From Streptomyces europaeiscabiei (GTDB lineage: Bacteria; Actinomycetota; Actinomycetes; Streptomycetales; Streptomycetaceae), in contig NZ_CP107841.1 in assembly GCF_036346855.1 (NCBI RefSeq), positions 3,724,001-3,788,000 of the forward strand: DNA of 64,000 bases, read 5' to 3'. The translations under genes and the position numbers were made by a program. Below, piece after piece: positions 15,939 through 26,312 of this stretch. The notes below the pieces were generated by a model. It saw only the letters and a program-made list of their open reading frames with translations. It did not search any database and was not told where the DNA came from. The number at the start of each line of letters is the position of its first letter. Within the stretch, counting starts at the first letter, position 1.

Positions 15939-16850
15939 CTAGGAGACGACGTCCTTGCGGCCGAAACCGCGGAAGGCCAGGGCGAACAGCACCAGCGCGT
16001 ACGTTACGGAGACCGAGACGCCCTGGATCATGTCGGTGTACTCGGGCTGCGGGCGGACGACGTCCAGCCAGGCATACTGCCAGTGCGCGGGCAGGAAGTC
16101 GCGCCAGTCGCCGAGGGCGGTCACCGAGTCGAGCACATTGCCGACGATGGTGAGGCCGACGGCACCGCCGACCGCGCCGAGCGGGGCGTCCGTCCGGGTG
16201 GACAGCCAGAACGCCAGGGCGGCGGTGACCAGTTGGGACACGAAGATGTATCCCACCGTGATCAGCAGCGCCTGAGCGGCGGCGCCTTGCGCGATCTCAC
16301 CACCGGTGGGCAGTTCCAGGGGGCCCGATCCGTATGCCACCGTGCCGACGGCGAGCGCGACGACCGGCAGCAGCACGATCGCCGCCAGGCTGAGGGTGAG
16401 GCCGACGACGAGCTTGGACCACAGCAGCCTGGCGCGCGGGACGGGCGCGGCGAGGAGGTAGCGCAGGGAGGACCAGCTGGCTTCCGAGGCGACCGTGTCG
16501 CCGCAGAACAGCGCGACGGGGATGACGAGCAGGAAACCCGCGGCGGCGAACAGGTTCACCGCGGCGAAGTTCGCGCCGGACGCCGTCGCCATGTCCATCA
16601 GGTTGACCCGGTTGTTGCCCTCGCCGGGCGTGCCGCCGACCTGGAAGGCGATCAGCAGCACGAACGGCAGGGCGAACAGGATGCCGCCCATGACCATCGT
16701 GCGGCGGCGCTTCAGCTGCCGGACCAGCTCGACCCTCAGGGGCAGGGTGCGGCCCGCGCGGTAGCCGTCGGCGACCTCCACGGGTTCGCTACGGCCGGGC
16801 TCGGTGTGCCCGGGTTCTGCGTGCTCGGCACGCTCGGCCAGCGTGCTCAT
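15939..16850 (-). CDS. ABC-2 type transporter permease
   Basis: A 303-residue permease with about six hydrophobic segments (first at residues 50-68, MVMGGILFALPFVLLIAFQV). The cytoplasmic N-terminus is acidic and polar. ATG 16850 overlaps the stop of the preceding ATPase gene (ATGA), so the two are co-translated. It should form the membrane channel of an exporter with the ATPase domain of that fusion protein. Nothing shows the substrate; the fused hydrolase domain of the partner suggests processing of an exported peptide or ester, which is inference. Confidence 0.85.
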   Translation of the reverse strand: MSTLAERAEHAEPGHTEPGRSEPVEVADGYRAGRTLPLRVELVRQLKRRRTMVMGGILFALPFVLLIAFQVGGTPGEGNNRVNLMDMATASGANFAAVNLFAAAGFLLVIPVALFCGDTVASEASWSSLRYLLAAPVPRARLLWSKLVVGLTLSLAAIVLLPVVALAVGTVAYGSGPLELPTGGEIAQGAAAQALLITVGYIFVSQLVTAALAFWLSTRTDAPLGAVGGAVGLTIVGNVLDSVTALGDWRDFLPAHWQYAWLDVVRPQPEYTDMIQGVSVSVTYALVLFALAFRGFGRKDVVS

Positions 16851-19504
16851 GCGGACTCTCCGATCAGGGTGAGGAAGGCGTCTTCGAGGCGGCGGTGCGG
16901 GCCGACCGACTCCACGGGGATCTCCAGCCGCACGAGTTCGGCGACCAGGCGCTGGGCGCTGCCGTCGGCGTCGAGGCGGACCACCAGGCCCTCGTCGGCG
17001 CGGACGGCCGAGTCGACGCCCGGCAGCGCGGCGATCTTCTCGACGACCGGCTCGTCCACGGGCTCGGACGTACCGACCAGGAGCGTGTCGCCGGAGCCGA
17101 CGATCTCGCTCACGGGGCCCGCCTGGACGAGCTTGCCGTGGTCCATGACGACCAGGTGCGTGCAGGTCTGCTCGACCTCCGCCAGCAGGTGGCTGGAGAC
17201 GATGACCGTTCGGCCGGCCGCCGCGTACCGGATCATGACCTCGCGCATCTCGCGGATCTGCGGCGGGTCGAGTCCGTTCGTCGGCTCGTCGAGGATCAGC
17301 AGGTCGGGCAGGCCGAGCATGGCCTGGGCGATGGCCAGACGCTGGCGCATGCCCTGGGAGTAGGTGCGGACCGCGCGGGCCAGGGCGTCGCCGAGGCCGG
17401 CGATCTCCAGGGCCTCTTCGAGGTGGGCGTCCTCGGCCGGGCGGCCGGTTGCGGCCCAGTACAGCTCCAGGTTCTCGCGGCCGGACAGGTGCGGGAGGAA
17501 GCCCGCGCCCTCGACGAAGGCGCCGACCCGGGAGAGGACCGGGGCGCCCGGCACGATCGCGTGGCCGAAGACACGGATCTGGCCGCCGTCCGGCTGGATC
17601 AGGCCCATCAGCATGCGCAGGGTCGTCGTCTTGCCCGCGCCGTTCGGGCCGAGGAGACCGAGGACCTGACCCTTCTCGACGCGGATGGAGAGGTCGCGGA
17701 CGCTGTAGCGGTCGCCGTTCTTGTACTTCTTGCTCAGGTCCGTGATCTGGAGCGGGACCTCGGCGAGCGCGGGGTCGGGAGCCGGGGTGACGATCCGCCG
17801 GCGGCCGGTGACGAGGAGGACGGCCGCGATCACGGCGCCGCCGATCGGCAGGTACCAGACCCAGGCGGGCAGGACGTCCGCGCGGTCGGCCCGGCCGAGG
17901 GGCGTGGGTACCTCCAGGTCGCCCTTGACGGAGACGGTGTACGTCGCCGGGGTCGTCGGGGAGGCGTAGCCGAGGTCGGTGGAGGCGAGGACGAGGCGCA
18001 GGCGGTGGCCGTCGTCGAGTTCGTGGTCGATGGCCGGGAGGGTGAGTTTCACGTCCTTGCCGGCCTTGGCGCCCTCGACCCGGAGGGGCTCGACGAGTTG
18101 GGAGGGGAGGACCTGGGACCTGCCGTCCGGGCCGACGTCGTAGACCTTGGCGAAGAGGACGGCGTCCTCGCTGGTCGACTTCACATGGACCGTCGCCGTG
18201 GGCGAGCCGGTGATCTGGAGGTCGTCCGCGACGGGCTTGGACTCGAAGGCGGCGAACTGGCCGGGGAAGTCGAGGGAGATGCTGACGCCGAGCGAGGACA
18301 GCTGGGCCAGGCCGCCGCCGGCGCCGAGGCCGGGCAGGGCCGAGATGGCGGGCGGGTTGGCGCCGGCCGGGTTCTCGAAGCTCTGCTCGCGTCCGGCGAG
18401 CGCGATCGACGTGGGGTGGCTCTCCAGCCCCGGGTAGGTGTCGTCGGTCGTACCGCTCAGGCGGGTCTCGCCGTCGCCGGAGCCGGTGCCGAGGGTACGG
18501 GTGACGCGGAACGCGGAGCCGGTGTCGGCGCTCTTGTCGTCCTTGAGGTAGCGGTCGAACCAGGCGTTCGTCCGGGCCTGGACGCGGGAGGTCTCCATGT
18601 CGCCGCCGTCGTGACCGCCGGAGATCCAGTCGACCTCCACGGGCGCGCCGTTGGCCTTGATCGCCTTGGCGGCGGCGTCGGCCTGGCCGAGCGGGAAGAG
18701 CGAGTCGGTCTGGCCCTGGAGCAGCAGCGTGGGCACCTTGATGCGGTCGCCGACGGCCTCGGGGCTGCGCTCGTCGAGGAGCTTCACGGCCTCCGCGTCG
18801 GGCTGCCCGGACTCGGCGACCCGCTGGTACATCTCGCAGAGCCGCGTCTCGAACTTCTCGCAGCCGCCGCCGGTGTTGACGAACAGGCCGGCCCACAGCT
18901 TCTTGAAGACGCCGTTCGGGAAGAGGGCGTCCGACAGGTTCCAGTACGTGATCGCGGGCGCGATGGCGTCGACCCGGTCGTCGTACCCGGCGGCCAGCAG
19001 TGAGATCGCTCCGCCGTACGAGGCGCCGGCGACGCCGAGGCGCGGGTCGCCCTTCTTGTCGAGTTGTACGTCGGGGCGCTTCGCGAGCCAGTCGATCAGC
19101 TTCGAGACGTCGGCGACCTCGCCCTTCGGGTCGTTCAGGCCGATCTTGCCGGTCGAGTCGCCGAAGCCGCGCGCGGACCAGGTCAGCACCGCGTAGCCGT
19201 CGCGGGCGAGGGCTTCGGCCTGGCTGCGGACGTCGTTCTTGCTGCCGCCGAAGCCGTGCCCGAGCAGGACGGCCGGGCGGCGGCCGTCTCCTCCTGAGGT
19301 GAAGTACGAGGTGTCGATGCGTACGCCCTCGGCCGTGTCCATGGCCTGGTCGGTGCGGGTCACCGGCGCCGCTTCGTCCGAGGCGGTGGCCGTCCAGGTG
19401 CCCGCGCCGGCGAGCACGACGACGGCGGCCACGGCGGCGATGGTCCGCCGCGGCCTCCGCCGCAACGCCCCGCGCAGTCGCGGTCCGGTCAGTCGAAGAT
19501 CCAT
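16847..19504 (-). CDS. Alpha/beta-hydrolase (X-Pro peptidase/CocE-like) fused to ABC ATPase
   Basis: An 885-residue two-enzyme fusion. A basic head and membrane helix (about 20-40) lead to an alpha/beta-hydrolase domain: GHGFGG oxyanion loop, nucleophile GASYGG (Ser162), acidic residue in LLLQGQTDSLFP (about 270) and His in SGGHDGG (about 297), followed by a jelly-roll-like PepX/CocE C-terminal part. A second membrane helix (VWYLPIGGAVIAAVLLV, about 548-567) then leads to a complete ABC ATPase: Walker A GPNGAGKTT (about 620), signature YSQGMRQRLA, Walker B LLILDEPTNGLD. The topology puts the hydrolase outside and the ATPase inside. The gene overlaps the permease gene by 4 bp. Confidence 0.9.
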   Translation of the reverse strand: MDLRLTGPRLRGALRRRPRRTIAAVAAVVVLAGAGTWTATASDEAAPVTRTDQAMDTAEGVRIDTSYFTSGGDGRRPAVLLGHGFGGSKNDVRSQAEALARDGYAVLTWSARGFGDSTGKIGLNDPKGEVADVSKLIDWLAKRPDVQLDKKGDPRLGVAGASYGGAISLLAAGYDDRVDAIAPAITYWNLSDALFPNGVFKKLWAGLFVNTGGGCEKFETRLCEMYQRVAESGQPDAEAVKLLDERSPEAVGDRIKVPTLLLQGQTDSLFPLGQADAAAKAIKANGAPVEVDWISGGHDGGDMETSRVQARTNAWFDRYLKDDKSADTGSAFRVTRTLGTGSGDGETRLSGTTDDTYPGLESHPTSIALAGREQSFENPAGANPPAISALPGLGAGGGLAQLSSLGVSISLDFPGQFAAFESKPVADDLQITGSPTATVHVKSTSEDAVLFAKVYDVGPDGRSQVLPSQLVEPLRVEGAKAGKDVKLTLPAIDHELDDGHRLRLVLASTDLGYASPTTPATYTVSVKGDLEVPTPLGRADRADVLPAWVWYLPIGGAVIAAVLLVTGRRRIVTPAPDPALAEVPLQITDLSKKYKNGDRYSVRDLSIRVEKGQVLGLLGPNGAGKTTTLRMLMGLIQPDGGQIRVFGHAIVPGAPVLSRVGAFVEGAGFLPHLSGRENLELYWAATGRPAEDAHLEEALEIAGLGDALARAVRTYSQGMRQRLAIAQAMLGLPDLLILDEPTNGLDPPQIREMREVMIRYAAAGRTVIVSSHLLAEVEQTCTHLVVMDHGKLVQAGPVSEIVGSGDTLLVGTSEPVDEPVVEKIAALPGVDSAVRADEGLVVRLDADGSAQRLVAELVRLEIPVESVGPHRRLEDAFLTLIGESA

Positions 19505-19669
19505 GCGTCAACGGTACGGGGCCCCGGCGGTGGGCCACGGCCCTCTCAAGGGGGAGGGGTGGGGTATCCCACGGTCGTACGGGAGGAATTCGGTATACAG
19601 CGGGTGCGGTATGCGGGGGTGGGTGACGGACTCGACAGCAACCTGATAAGTGGGGCGGCCCGGGTCGTT

Positions 19670-19723
19670 TCTCGCCCCCGCCGCCCCTACCCGTCCCATC
19701 CCCAGGGGCTGTGCCCCTTCGAC
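19670..19723. repeat. Dispersed repeat family A, copy 1
   Basis: A stretch reading CTCGCCCCCGCCGCCCCTAC and ending GGGCTGTGCCCCTTCGA recurs almost unchanged at 31292-31345. It contains a small GGGGCTGTGCCCC hairpin. It is an interspersed non-coding repeat. Confidence 0.8.
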
Positions 19724-19764
19724 CCCCTATAGGCGCCCTATAGCTCGAGGGGTGGGATTTGCCG

Positions 19765-19862
19765 GCGGGTGCGGGTTCGTCGTGGTCGGTCGCGCAGTTC
19801 CCCGCGCCCCTGAGCGGGTGCGGGTTCGTCGTGGTCGGTCGCGCAGTTCCCCGCGCCCCTGA
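19765..19862. repeat. Dispersed repeat family B, perfect 49-bp tandem pair
   Basis: Two identical 49-bp copies (19765-19813 and 19814-19862) abut. Their core TCGCGCAGTTCCCCGCGCCC recurs at 27308 and 31453. This fills most of the gap between the fused ABC gene (start 19504) and mmsA (end 19964); nothing coding is seen there. Confidence 0.88.
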
Positions 19863-19918
19863 GGGCAGGTGCCCGTGCCCTCCGATGGAGGCGGCTCCCC
19901 GCGCCCACCGGGAAACAG

Positions 19919-19951
19919 CTCTCCCCGCGCCCTCACGGGGCGCGGGGAGAG
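19919..19951 (-). terminator. Terminator of the iol operon
   Basis: CTCTCCCCGCGCC (19919-19931) pairs perfectly with GGCGCGGGGAGAG (19939-19951), loop 7. It begins 13 bp after the mmsA stop in the direction of transcription. Confidence 0.78.
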
Positions 19952-19963
19952 TGAGGCGGGGCC

Positions 19964-21466
<1,503 letters not shown>

Positions 21467-21482
21467 GCCGAGAAACTCCTTC

Positions 21483-23366
21483 TCACAGATGGCGGCGTCG
21501 GGTTGAGACGTGCCGGTCGTACTCCTCGCGTGCCTTGACCGCCGACGCGCGGGTCGCGGTCTCGGCCACAGGTACATCCCACCAGGCCTGCGCGGGAGGC
21601 GGGCCCGACACTGTGTCGGCCGTTTGGGTCTCCACGTAGACACAAGTGGGAGTGTCGGCCGCCCGCGCATCGGCGAGGGCGGCACGCAGGTCACGGATGG
21701 TCTTGGCGCGCAGGACGCGCATGCCGAGACTGGCCGCGTTGGCGGCGAGATCCACGGGCAGCGGGGCGCCCGTGAACGTGCCGTCGTCGGGGTTGCGGTG
21801 CCGGTAGGCGGTACCGAACCGCTCACCGCCGACCGACTCGGAGAGGCCGCCGATGGAGGCGTACCCGTGGTTCTGCACGAGCAGCACCTTGATCGGGACG
21901 TTCTCCTGCACGGCCGTGACGATCTCGGTCGGCATCATCAGATACGTGCCGTCGCCGACCAGCGCCCACACCGGGCGCCCGGGAGCGGCCAGCCGGACGC
22001 CGATCGCGGCCGGTATCTCATAGCCCATGCAGGAGTAGCCGTACTCCAGGTGGTACTGGTCCCGCGACCGTGTCCGCCACAGTTTGTGCAGGTCACCCGG
22101 GAGGGAACCGGCCGCGTTGATGAGGATGTCGTCCTCGTCGACGATCTCGTCGAGGAGGCCGAGGACCTGGGCCTGGGTGGGCCGGGTGTCCGGCTCGTCG
22201 GCCTCGAAGCAGGCGTCGACGCGGTGTTCCCAGCGCTGCTTGTCCTCCGTGTACTCGGCGACGTACGCGTCCGCGACCCGGTGCCCGTGCAGCTCCAGGG
22301 CCTCGGCGAGCGCCTCGAGACCTGCCCGCGCGTCCGCCACCAGCGGCAGCCCGGAGAGCTTGTGGCCGTCGTGGGGCGCGATGTTGAGGTTGAGGAAGCG
22401 GACGCCGTCGGCGGCGAAGAGGGTGCCGGAGGCGGTGGTGAAGTCCGTGTACCGGGTGCCGACGCCGATCACCAGGTCGGCGGTGCGGGCGAGTTCGTTC
22501 GCGGTCGCGGTGCCGGTGTGGCCGATGCCGCCGACGTCCTGCGGGTGGTCGAAGCGGAGGGAGCCCTTGCCGGCCTGGGTGGACGCCACGGGGATGCCGG
22601 TGGCGGCGGCCAGTTCGGCGAGCGTCTCCTCGGCGCGGGCGTGGTGGACACCGCCGCCGGCGACGATCAGGGGGCGGCGGGCCGCACGGATCGCGCCGAT
22701 CGCGGCGGCCAGTTCGGCGACGTCGGCCGCCGGGCGGCGGACGTTCCAGGTCCGCTCGGCGAAGAACTCCTCCGGCCAGTCGTACGCCTCGGCCTGCACG
22801 TCCTGCGGCAGGGCGAGGGTCACGGCCCCCGTCTCCACCGGGTCGGTGAGGACACGCATCGCCTGCAGCGCGGCCGGGATCAGGGCCTCGGGGCGGGTGA
22901 CCCGGTCGAAGTACCTCGACACCGGGCGGAGCGTGTCGTTGACGCTGATGTCGCCCGCGTACGGCACTTCGAGCTGCTGGAGTACCGGGTCGGCCGGGCG
23001 GGTGGCGAAGATGTCGCCGGGGAGCAGCAGCACCGGGAGGTGGTTGATGGTGGCGAGGGCTGCGCCGGTGACGAGGTTGGTGGCGCCGGGGCCGATGGAC
23101 GTCGTCACGGCGTGCGTGGAGAGGCGGTTCGACTGCCGGGCGTAGCCGACGGCCGCGTGCACCATCGACTGCTCGTTGCGGCCCTGGAGGTACGGCATGT
23201 CGTCGGCGTACTCGATCAGCGCCTGGCCGAGGCCCGCGACGTTGCCGTGGCCGAAGATGCCCCAGGTGGCGCCGATGAGCCGCTGCCGCTCGCCGTCGCG
23301 CTCGGTGTACTGGGCGGAAAGGAAGCGGACCAGCGCCTGGGCGACCGTCAGCCGGATCGTGCTCAT
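21483..23366 (-). CDS. iolD: 3D-(3,5/4)-trihydroxycyclohexane-1,2-dione hydrolase
   Basis: A 627-residue thiamine-diphosphate enzyme; ATG 23366 (GAGGGG upstream) overlaps the iolB stop. GRNEQSMVHAAVGYA carries the cofactor-activating Glu, and GDGTYLMMPTEI with the later Asn forms the ThDP/Mg site. QAEAYDWPEEFF and the C-terminal region fit IolD. It opens the ring of the diketo-inositol to give 5-deoxy-glucuronate, the IolB substrate. Standard length for IolD. Confidence 0.93.
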   Translation of the reverse strand: MSTIRLTVAQALVRFLSAQYTERDGERQRLIGATWGIFGHGNVAGLGQALIEYADDMPYLQGRNEQSMVHAAVGYARQSNRLSTHAVTTSIGPGATNLVTGAALATINHLPVLLLPGDIFATRPADPVLQQLEVPYAGDISVNDTLRPVSRYFDRVTRPEALIPAALQAMRVLTDPVETGAVTLALPQDVQAEAYDWPEEFFAERTWNVRRPAADVAELAAAIGAIRAARRPLIVAGGGVHHARAEETLAELAAATGIPVASTQAGKGSLRFDHPQDVGGIGHTGTATANELARTADLVIGVGTRYTDFTTASGTLFAADGVRFLNLNIAPHDGHKLSGLPLVADARAGLEALAEALELHGHRVADAYVAEYTEDKQRWEHRVDACFEADEPDTRPTQAQVLGLLDEIVDEDDILINAAGSLPGDLHKLWRTRSRDQYHLEYGYSCMGYEIPAAIGVRLAAPGRPVWALVGDGTYLMMPTEIVTAVQENVPIKVLLVQNHGYASIGGLSESVGGERFGTAYRHRNPDDGTFTGAPLPVDLAANAASLGMRVLRAKTIRDLRAALADARAADTPTCVYVETQTADTVSGPPPAQAWWDVPVAETATRASAVKAREEYDRHVSTRRRHL

Positions 23367-24256
23367 CGGTACCCCTCCGTGTGGTCGGGATGGAAGCAGA
23401 TCCGCCACTGCCGCTCGGAGCCCGGACCGGCCATCACGTTCAGGTAGTACATGCTGTGGCCGGGCTGCGCGATGGACGGGCCGTGCCAGCCGTCGGGCAC
23501 GAGCACCGCGTCACCGGAACGGACCTCGGCGAGCACCTCGGACCCGCCCTCGCGGGAGGGGGACACGCGCTGGTAGCCGAAGCCGTGGGGGCCGTCGATC
23601 TCGAAGTAGTAGATCTCCTCGAGTTCGGTCTCCTCCCCCGGCCGGTTCTCGTCGTGCTTGTGCGGCGGGTACGAGGACCAGTTGCCGCCGGGGGTGATGA
23701 CCTCGACGGTGATCAGCTTGTCGCACTCGAAGGCGTCGGCGGAGGCGAAGTTGCGCACCTGGCGGGCGCAGGTGCCGCTGCCGCGGTCTTCCACGGGGAC
23801 CTCCGGCGCGGGGCCGTAGCGGGCGGGGAGTCGTCGCTCGCACTTCGCTCCTGCCAAAGCGAAGCGGCCTCCCGCGCCGGAGGCGATCTGTACCCGGGCG
23901 TCACGGGGCGCGTACACGAAGTCGGAGACTCCGGCGAACACGCTCTCCCTGCCCAGGATCTGAAACTCTGCGTCTTCCTCGCCGCCGGGTTCACCTGATT
24001 CACCTGACTCACCGGATTCACCGGAAGGTGCGGATTTACCCGATTCACCCGATACTCGCACCGTGCAACCGCCGTTGAGGGACAGCACGATCCATTCGCT
24101 GTCCCCGGTCGTGAACGCGTGCGTCCCGTCCGGCTCCAACTCCACGATGCGCAGGCTGCTGTGGGTCCAGCCGGCCCGCTTCGGGTCGATGTCGACGGCG
24201 TACTCCGCGTTCGCGGTGGCGCCCTTGGGTACGTACAGCTCGGTCTTCTGTGTCAT
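23363..24256 (-). CDS. iolB: 5-deoxy-glucuronate isomerase with Ser/Gly/Glu insertion
   Basis: A 297-residue bicupin. The metal-binding stretch SSYPPHKHDENRP and downstream EEIYYFE are typical of IolB, as is HGPSIAQPGHSMYYLNVMAG. It isomerises 5-deoxy-glucuronate to 5-deoxy-2-keto-gluconate. Between residues about 68 and 92 there is a low-complexity insert (SGESGKSAPSGESGES and so on) encoded by a 9-bp repeat; it falls on a surface loop between cupin strands and should be tolerated. The stop overlaps iolD; the next gene upstream ends 7 bp away. Confidence 0.92.
   Translation of the reverse strand: MTQKTELYVPKGATANAEYAVDIDPKRAGWTHSSLRIVELEPDGTHAFTTGDSEWIVLSLNGGCTVRVSGESGKSAPSGESGESGESGEPGGEEDAEFQILGRESVFAGVSDFVYAPRDARVQIASGAGGRFALAGAKCERRLPARYGPAPEVPVEDRGSGTCARQVRNFASADAFECDKLITVEVITPGGNWSSYPPHKHDENRPGEETELEEIYYFEIDGPHGFGYQRVSPSREGGSEVLAEVRSGDAVLVPDGWHGPSIAQPGHSMYYLNVMAGPGSERQWRICFHPDHTEGYR
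23990..24025. repeat. 9-bp microsatellite inside iolB
   Basis: Four tandem 9-mers, two TTCACCTGA then CTCACCGGA and TTCACCGGA, with two more degenerate units near 24036-24053. They encode the SGE triplet repeats on the minus strand. In-frame, so length changes would not break the gene. Confidence 0.85.
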
Positions 24257-24263
24257 GCGGCCC

Positions 24264-25241
24264 TCACAACAGTCCTACGGCGGTGTCCACGGCGGCGGTC
24301 ACGTCGTCGTCCGACGGGTAGAGCAATGAGCGGCCGACCACCAGGCCCTGCACGGTGGGCAGTTGCAGCGCGCCCCGCCACTTCTCGTACGCGCCCTCCT
24401 GGTCCTCGCCGACATCGCCGCCGAGCAGTACGGCGGGCAGCGTCGAGGTCTCCATCACGCGGGCCATGTCGTCGGGGTTCTCGGTGACGGGCACCTTCAG
24501 CCAGGTGTACGCCGAACTGCCGCCGAGCCCGGCCGCTATGGCGATCGACTTGGTGACGGCGTCGGCACTCAGGTCGTTCCTGACCTTGCCGGTGGCCGGG
24601 TCGCGGCGGCTGATGAACGGCTCGACGAACACGGGGAGCCTGCGCTCCGCCATGGCGTCCACGGCGCGGGCGGTGGACTCCAGGGTGGTGAGGGAGCCCG
24701 GGTCGTCGTAGTCGACGCGCAGCAGGAGCTTGCCTGCGTCGAAGCCGAGGCGCCTCATGTCCTCGGGGCGGTGGCCGGTGAAACGGTCGTCCAGTTCGAA
24801 GCTGGCGCCCGCGAGGCCGCCCCGGTTCATCGAGCCCATGACGACCTTGCCGTCGAGGGCGCCGAGGAGAAGCAGGTCGTCGAGGATGTCGGCGGTCGCG
24901 AGGACACCGTCCACGCCGGGGCGGGACAGCGCCAGGCACAGGCGTTCGAGGAGGTCGGCCCGGTTCGCCATGGCGAGTTTGCGGTCACCGACGGAGAGGG
25001 CACCCCGGGCCGGGTGGTCGGCGGCGACGATCATCAGCCGGCCGGAGTCGCCGATCAGGGGGCGCCGGGTACGCCGGGCGGCGGCCTCGGCGATCGCCTC
25101 GGGGTGGTGGACCCGGGTGCGGACGAGGGCGGAGACGTCGACGCGGCTCAGGGGGCCGGCGGCGGAGGCGCGACCGAGAGGGTCGGCGGCGGGGCTGCCG
25201 TTGGTGGCAGCGGTGGGACGGCCGGGCTCGGTGGTGCTCAC
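24264..25241 (-). CDS. Cgl0159/LacD-like (beta/alpha)8 aldolase of the inositol operon
   Basis: A 325-residue TIM-barrel protein beginning at GTG 25241, coupled to iolC by GTGA with AGGAG upstream. LMIVAADHPARGAL, KLLLRVDYDDPGS, LPVFVEPFISRR and YTWLKVPVTENPDD resemble DeoC/FbaB/LacD class I aldolases and the Cgl0159-type protein found in actinobacterial iol operons. Between a kinase gene and iolB it most likely cleaves 2-deoxy-5-keto-gluconate-6-phosphate (the IolJ step), or is the non-homologous stand-in for IolJ. The Pro/Ala-rich N-terminal 40 residues are disordered. Confidence 0.78.
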   Translation of the reverse strand: MSTTEPGRPTAATNGSPAADPLGRASAAGPLSRVDVSALVRTRVHHPEAIAEAAARRTRRPLIGDSGRLMIVAADHPARGALSVGDRKLAMANRADLLERLCLALSRPGVDGVLATADILDDLLLLGALDGKVVMGSMNRGGLAGASFELDDRFTGHRPEDMRRLGFDAGKLLLRVDYDDPGSLTTLESTARAVDAMAERRLPVFVEPFISRRDPATGKVRNDLSADAVTKSIAIAAGLGGSSAYTWLKVPVTENPDDMARVMETSTLPAVLLGGDVGEDQEGAYEKWRGALQLPTVQGLVVGRSLLYPSDDDVTAAVDTAVGLL

Positions 25242-26188
25242 AGGACCGCTCCTGCCGCGACCGCTGCCTCGATCTCCGCCACCGTGGGCATCGCGGAGGA
25301 GCACTCCAGGCGGGAGGCGACGATCGCGCCGGCCGCGTTGGCGTGCCGCATGATCTTCTCCAGGTCCCAGCCTTCGAGCAGGCCGTGGCAGAGGGAGCCG
25401 CCGAAGGCGTCACCGGCGCCGAGGCCGTTCAGGACGTTGACGGGCAGCGGCGGGACCTCGGCGGACTCGCCCTTGCTGTTGACCGCGAGGACACCCTTGG
25501 GGCCCTGCTTGACGACCGCGAGTTCGACCCCGGCGTCGAGCAGTGCGCGGGCGGCGGCCTGCGGCTCACGGACACCGGTCGCGACCTCGACCTCGTCGAG
25601 GTTGCCGACCGCGACGGTCGTGTGCCGCAGGGCCTCCTCGTAGAAGGGGCGGGCCTCGGCCGGGTCGGTCCAGAACATGGGGCGCCAGTCGAGGTCGAAG
25701 ACCGTCGTACCGGCCCTGGCCCGGTGGGCGAGGGCCGCGAGCGTCGCCGTGCGGCTGGGCTCCTCGCTCAGGCCGGTGCCGGTCACCCAGAAGATCCGGG
25801 CCCCGGCGACGGCGTCGAGGTCCAGCTCGTGGGCGTCGATCTCCAGGTCCGGGGCCTTGGGGCGGCGGTAGAAGTACAGCGGGAAGTCGTCCGGCGGGAA
25901 GACCTCGCAGAAGGTGACGGGGGTCGGCAGGCCCGGGACCGGGGTGACCCAGCGGTCGTCGACACCGAAGTCGCGCAGCGCCTGGTGGAGGTACTCGCCG
26001 AAGGGGTCCTCACCCGTGCGGGTGATGACGGCGGTGGAGCGGCCGAGACGGGACGCGGCCACCGCGACGTTCGTCGCCGATCCGCCGAGGAACTTCCCGA
26101 AGGACGTCACCTGCGGCAGCGGGACCCCCGTCTGCAACGGGTAGAGGTCCACACCGATCCGCCCCATGGTGATGAGGTCGTACGCCAT
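25238..26188 (-). CDS. iolC: 5-dehydro-2-deoxygluconokinase
   Basis: A 316-residue PfkB/ribokinase-family sugar kinase. ATG 26188 (GGGAA upstream) is preferred to a start at 26218. TMGRIGVDLYPLQTG near the N-terminus, GGSATNVAVAASRLG, and the catalytic anion-hole motif GLGAGDAFGGSL near residue 255 define the family; the N-terminal part is IolC-like. It phosphorylates 2-deoxy-5-keto-gluconate. It is the first gene of the five-gene minus-strand iol operon and lies 25-30 bp downstream of a good promoter. Confidence 0.9.
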   Translation of the reverse strand: MAYDLITMGRIGVDLYPLQTGVPLPQVTSFGKFLGGSATNVAVAASRLGRSTAVITRTGEDPFGEYLHQALRDFGVDDRWVTPVPGLPTPVTFCEVFPPDDFPLYFYRRPKAPDLEIDAHELDLDAVAGARIFWVTGTGLSEEPSRTATLAALAHRARAGTTVFDLDWRPMFWTDPAEARPFYEEALRHTTVAVGNLDEVEVATGVREPQAAARALLDAGVELAVVKQGPKGVLAVNSKGESAEVPPLPVNVLNGLGAGDAFGGSLCHGLLEGWDLEKIMRHANAAGAIVASRLECSSAMPTVAEIEAAVAAGAVL

Positions 26189-26218
26189 CGAGTTCCCTTC
26201 ACGCGCCGGTTCGGTCAA

Positions 26219-26248
26219 GGTCTAGTCCCGTCGGAGCGACCCTGTCAA
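26219..26248 (-). promoter_or_regulatory. iolC promoter
   Basis: On the minus strand TTGACA (26248-26243) and TAGACC (26224-26219) are spaced 18 bp, close to the housekeeping sigma consensus. The expected 5' leader to iolC is about 25 nt. Confidence 0.6.
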
Positions 26249-26251
26249 TAC

Positions 26252-26265
26252 TTTGTCCAGACATT
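26252..26265. promoter_or_regulatory. Candidate operator TGTC-CA-GACA between iolC and the divergent gene
   Basis: TTTGTCCAGACATT contains the inverted repeat TGTC-N2-GACA (26254-26263), just upstream of the iolC -35 box. The half-site style is common for GntR-family sugar regulators. No regulator gene is adjacent. Confidence 0.5.
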
Positions 26266-26312
26266 CGGACTACCTATTGACACCTTCCGCTTCGGGACTG
26301 AAGCTGACTCCC

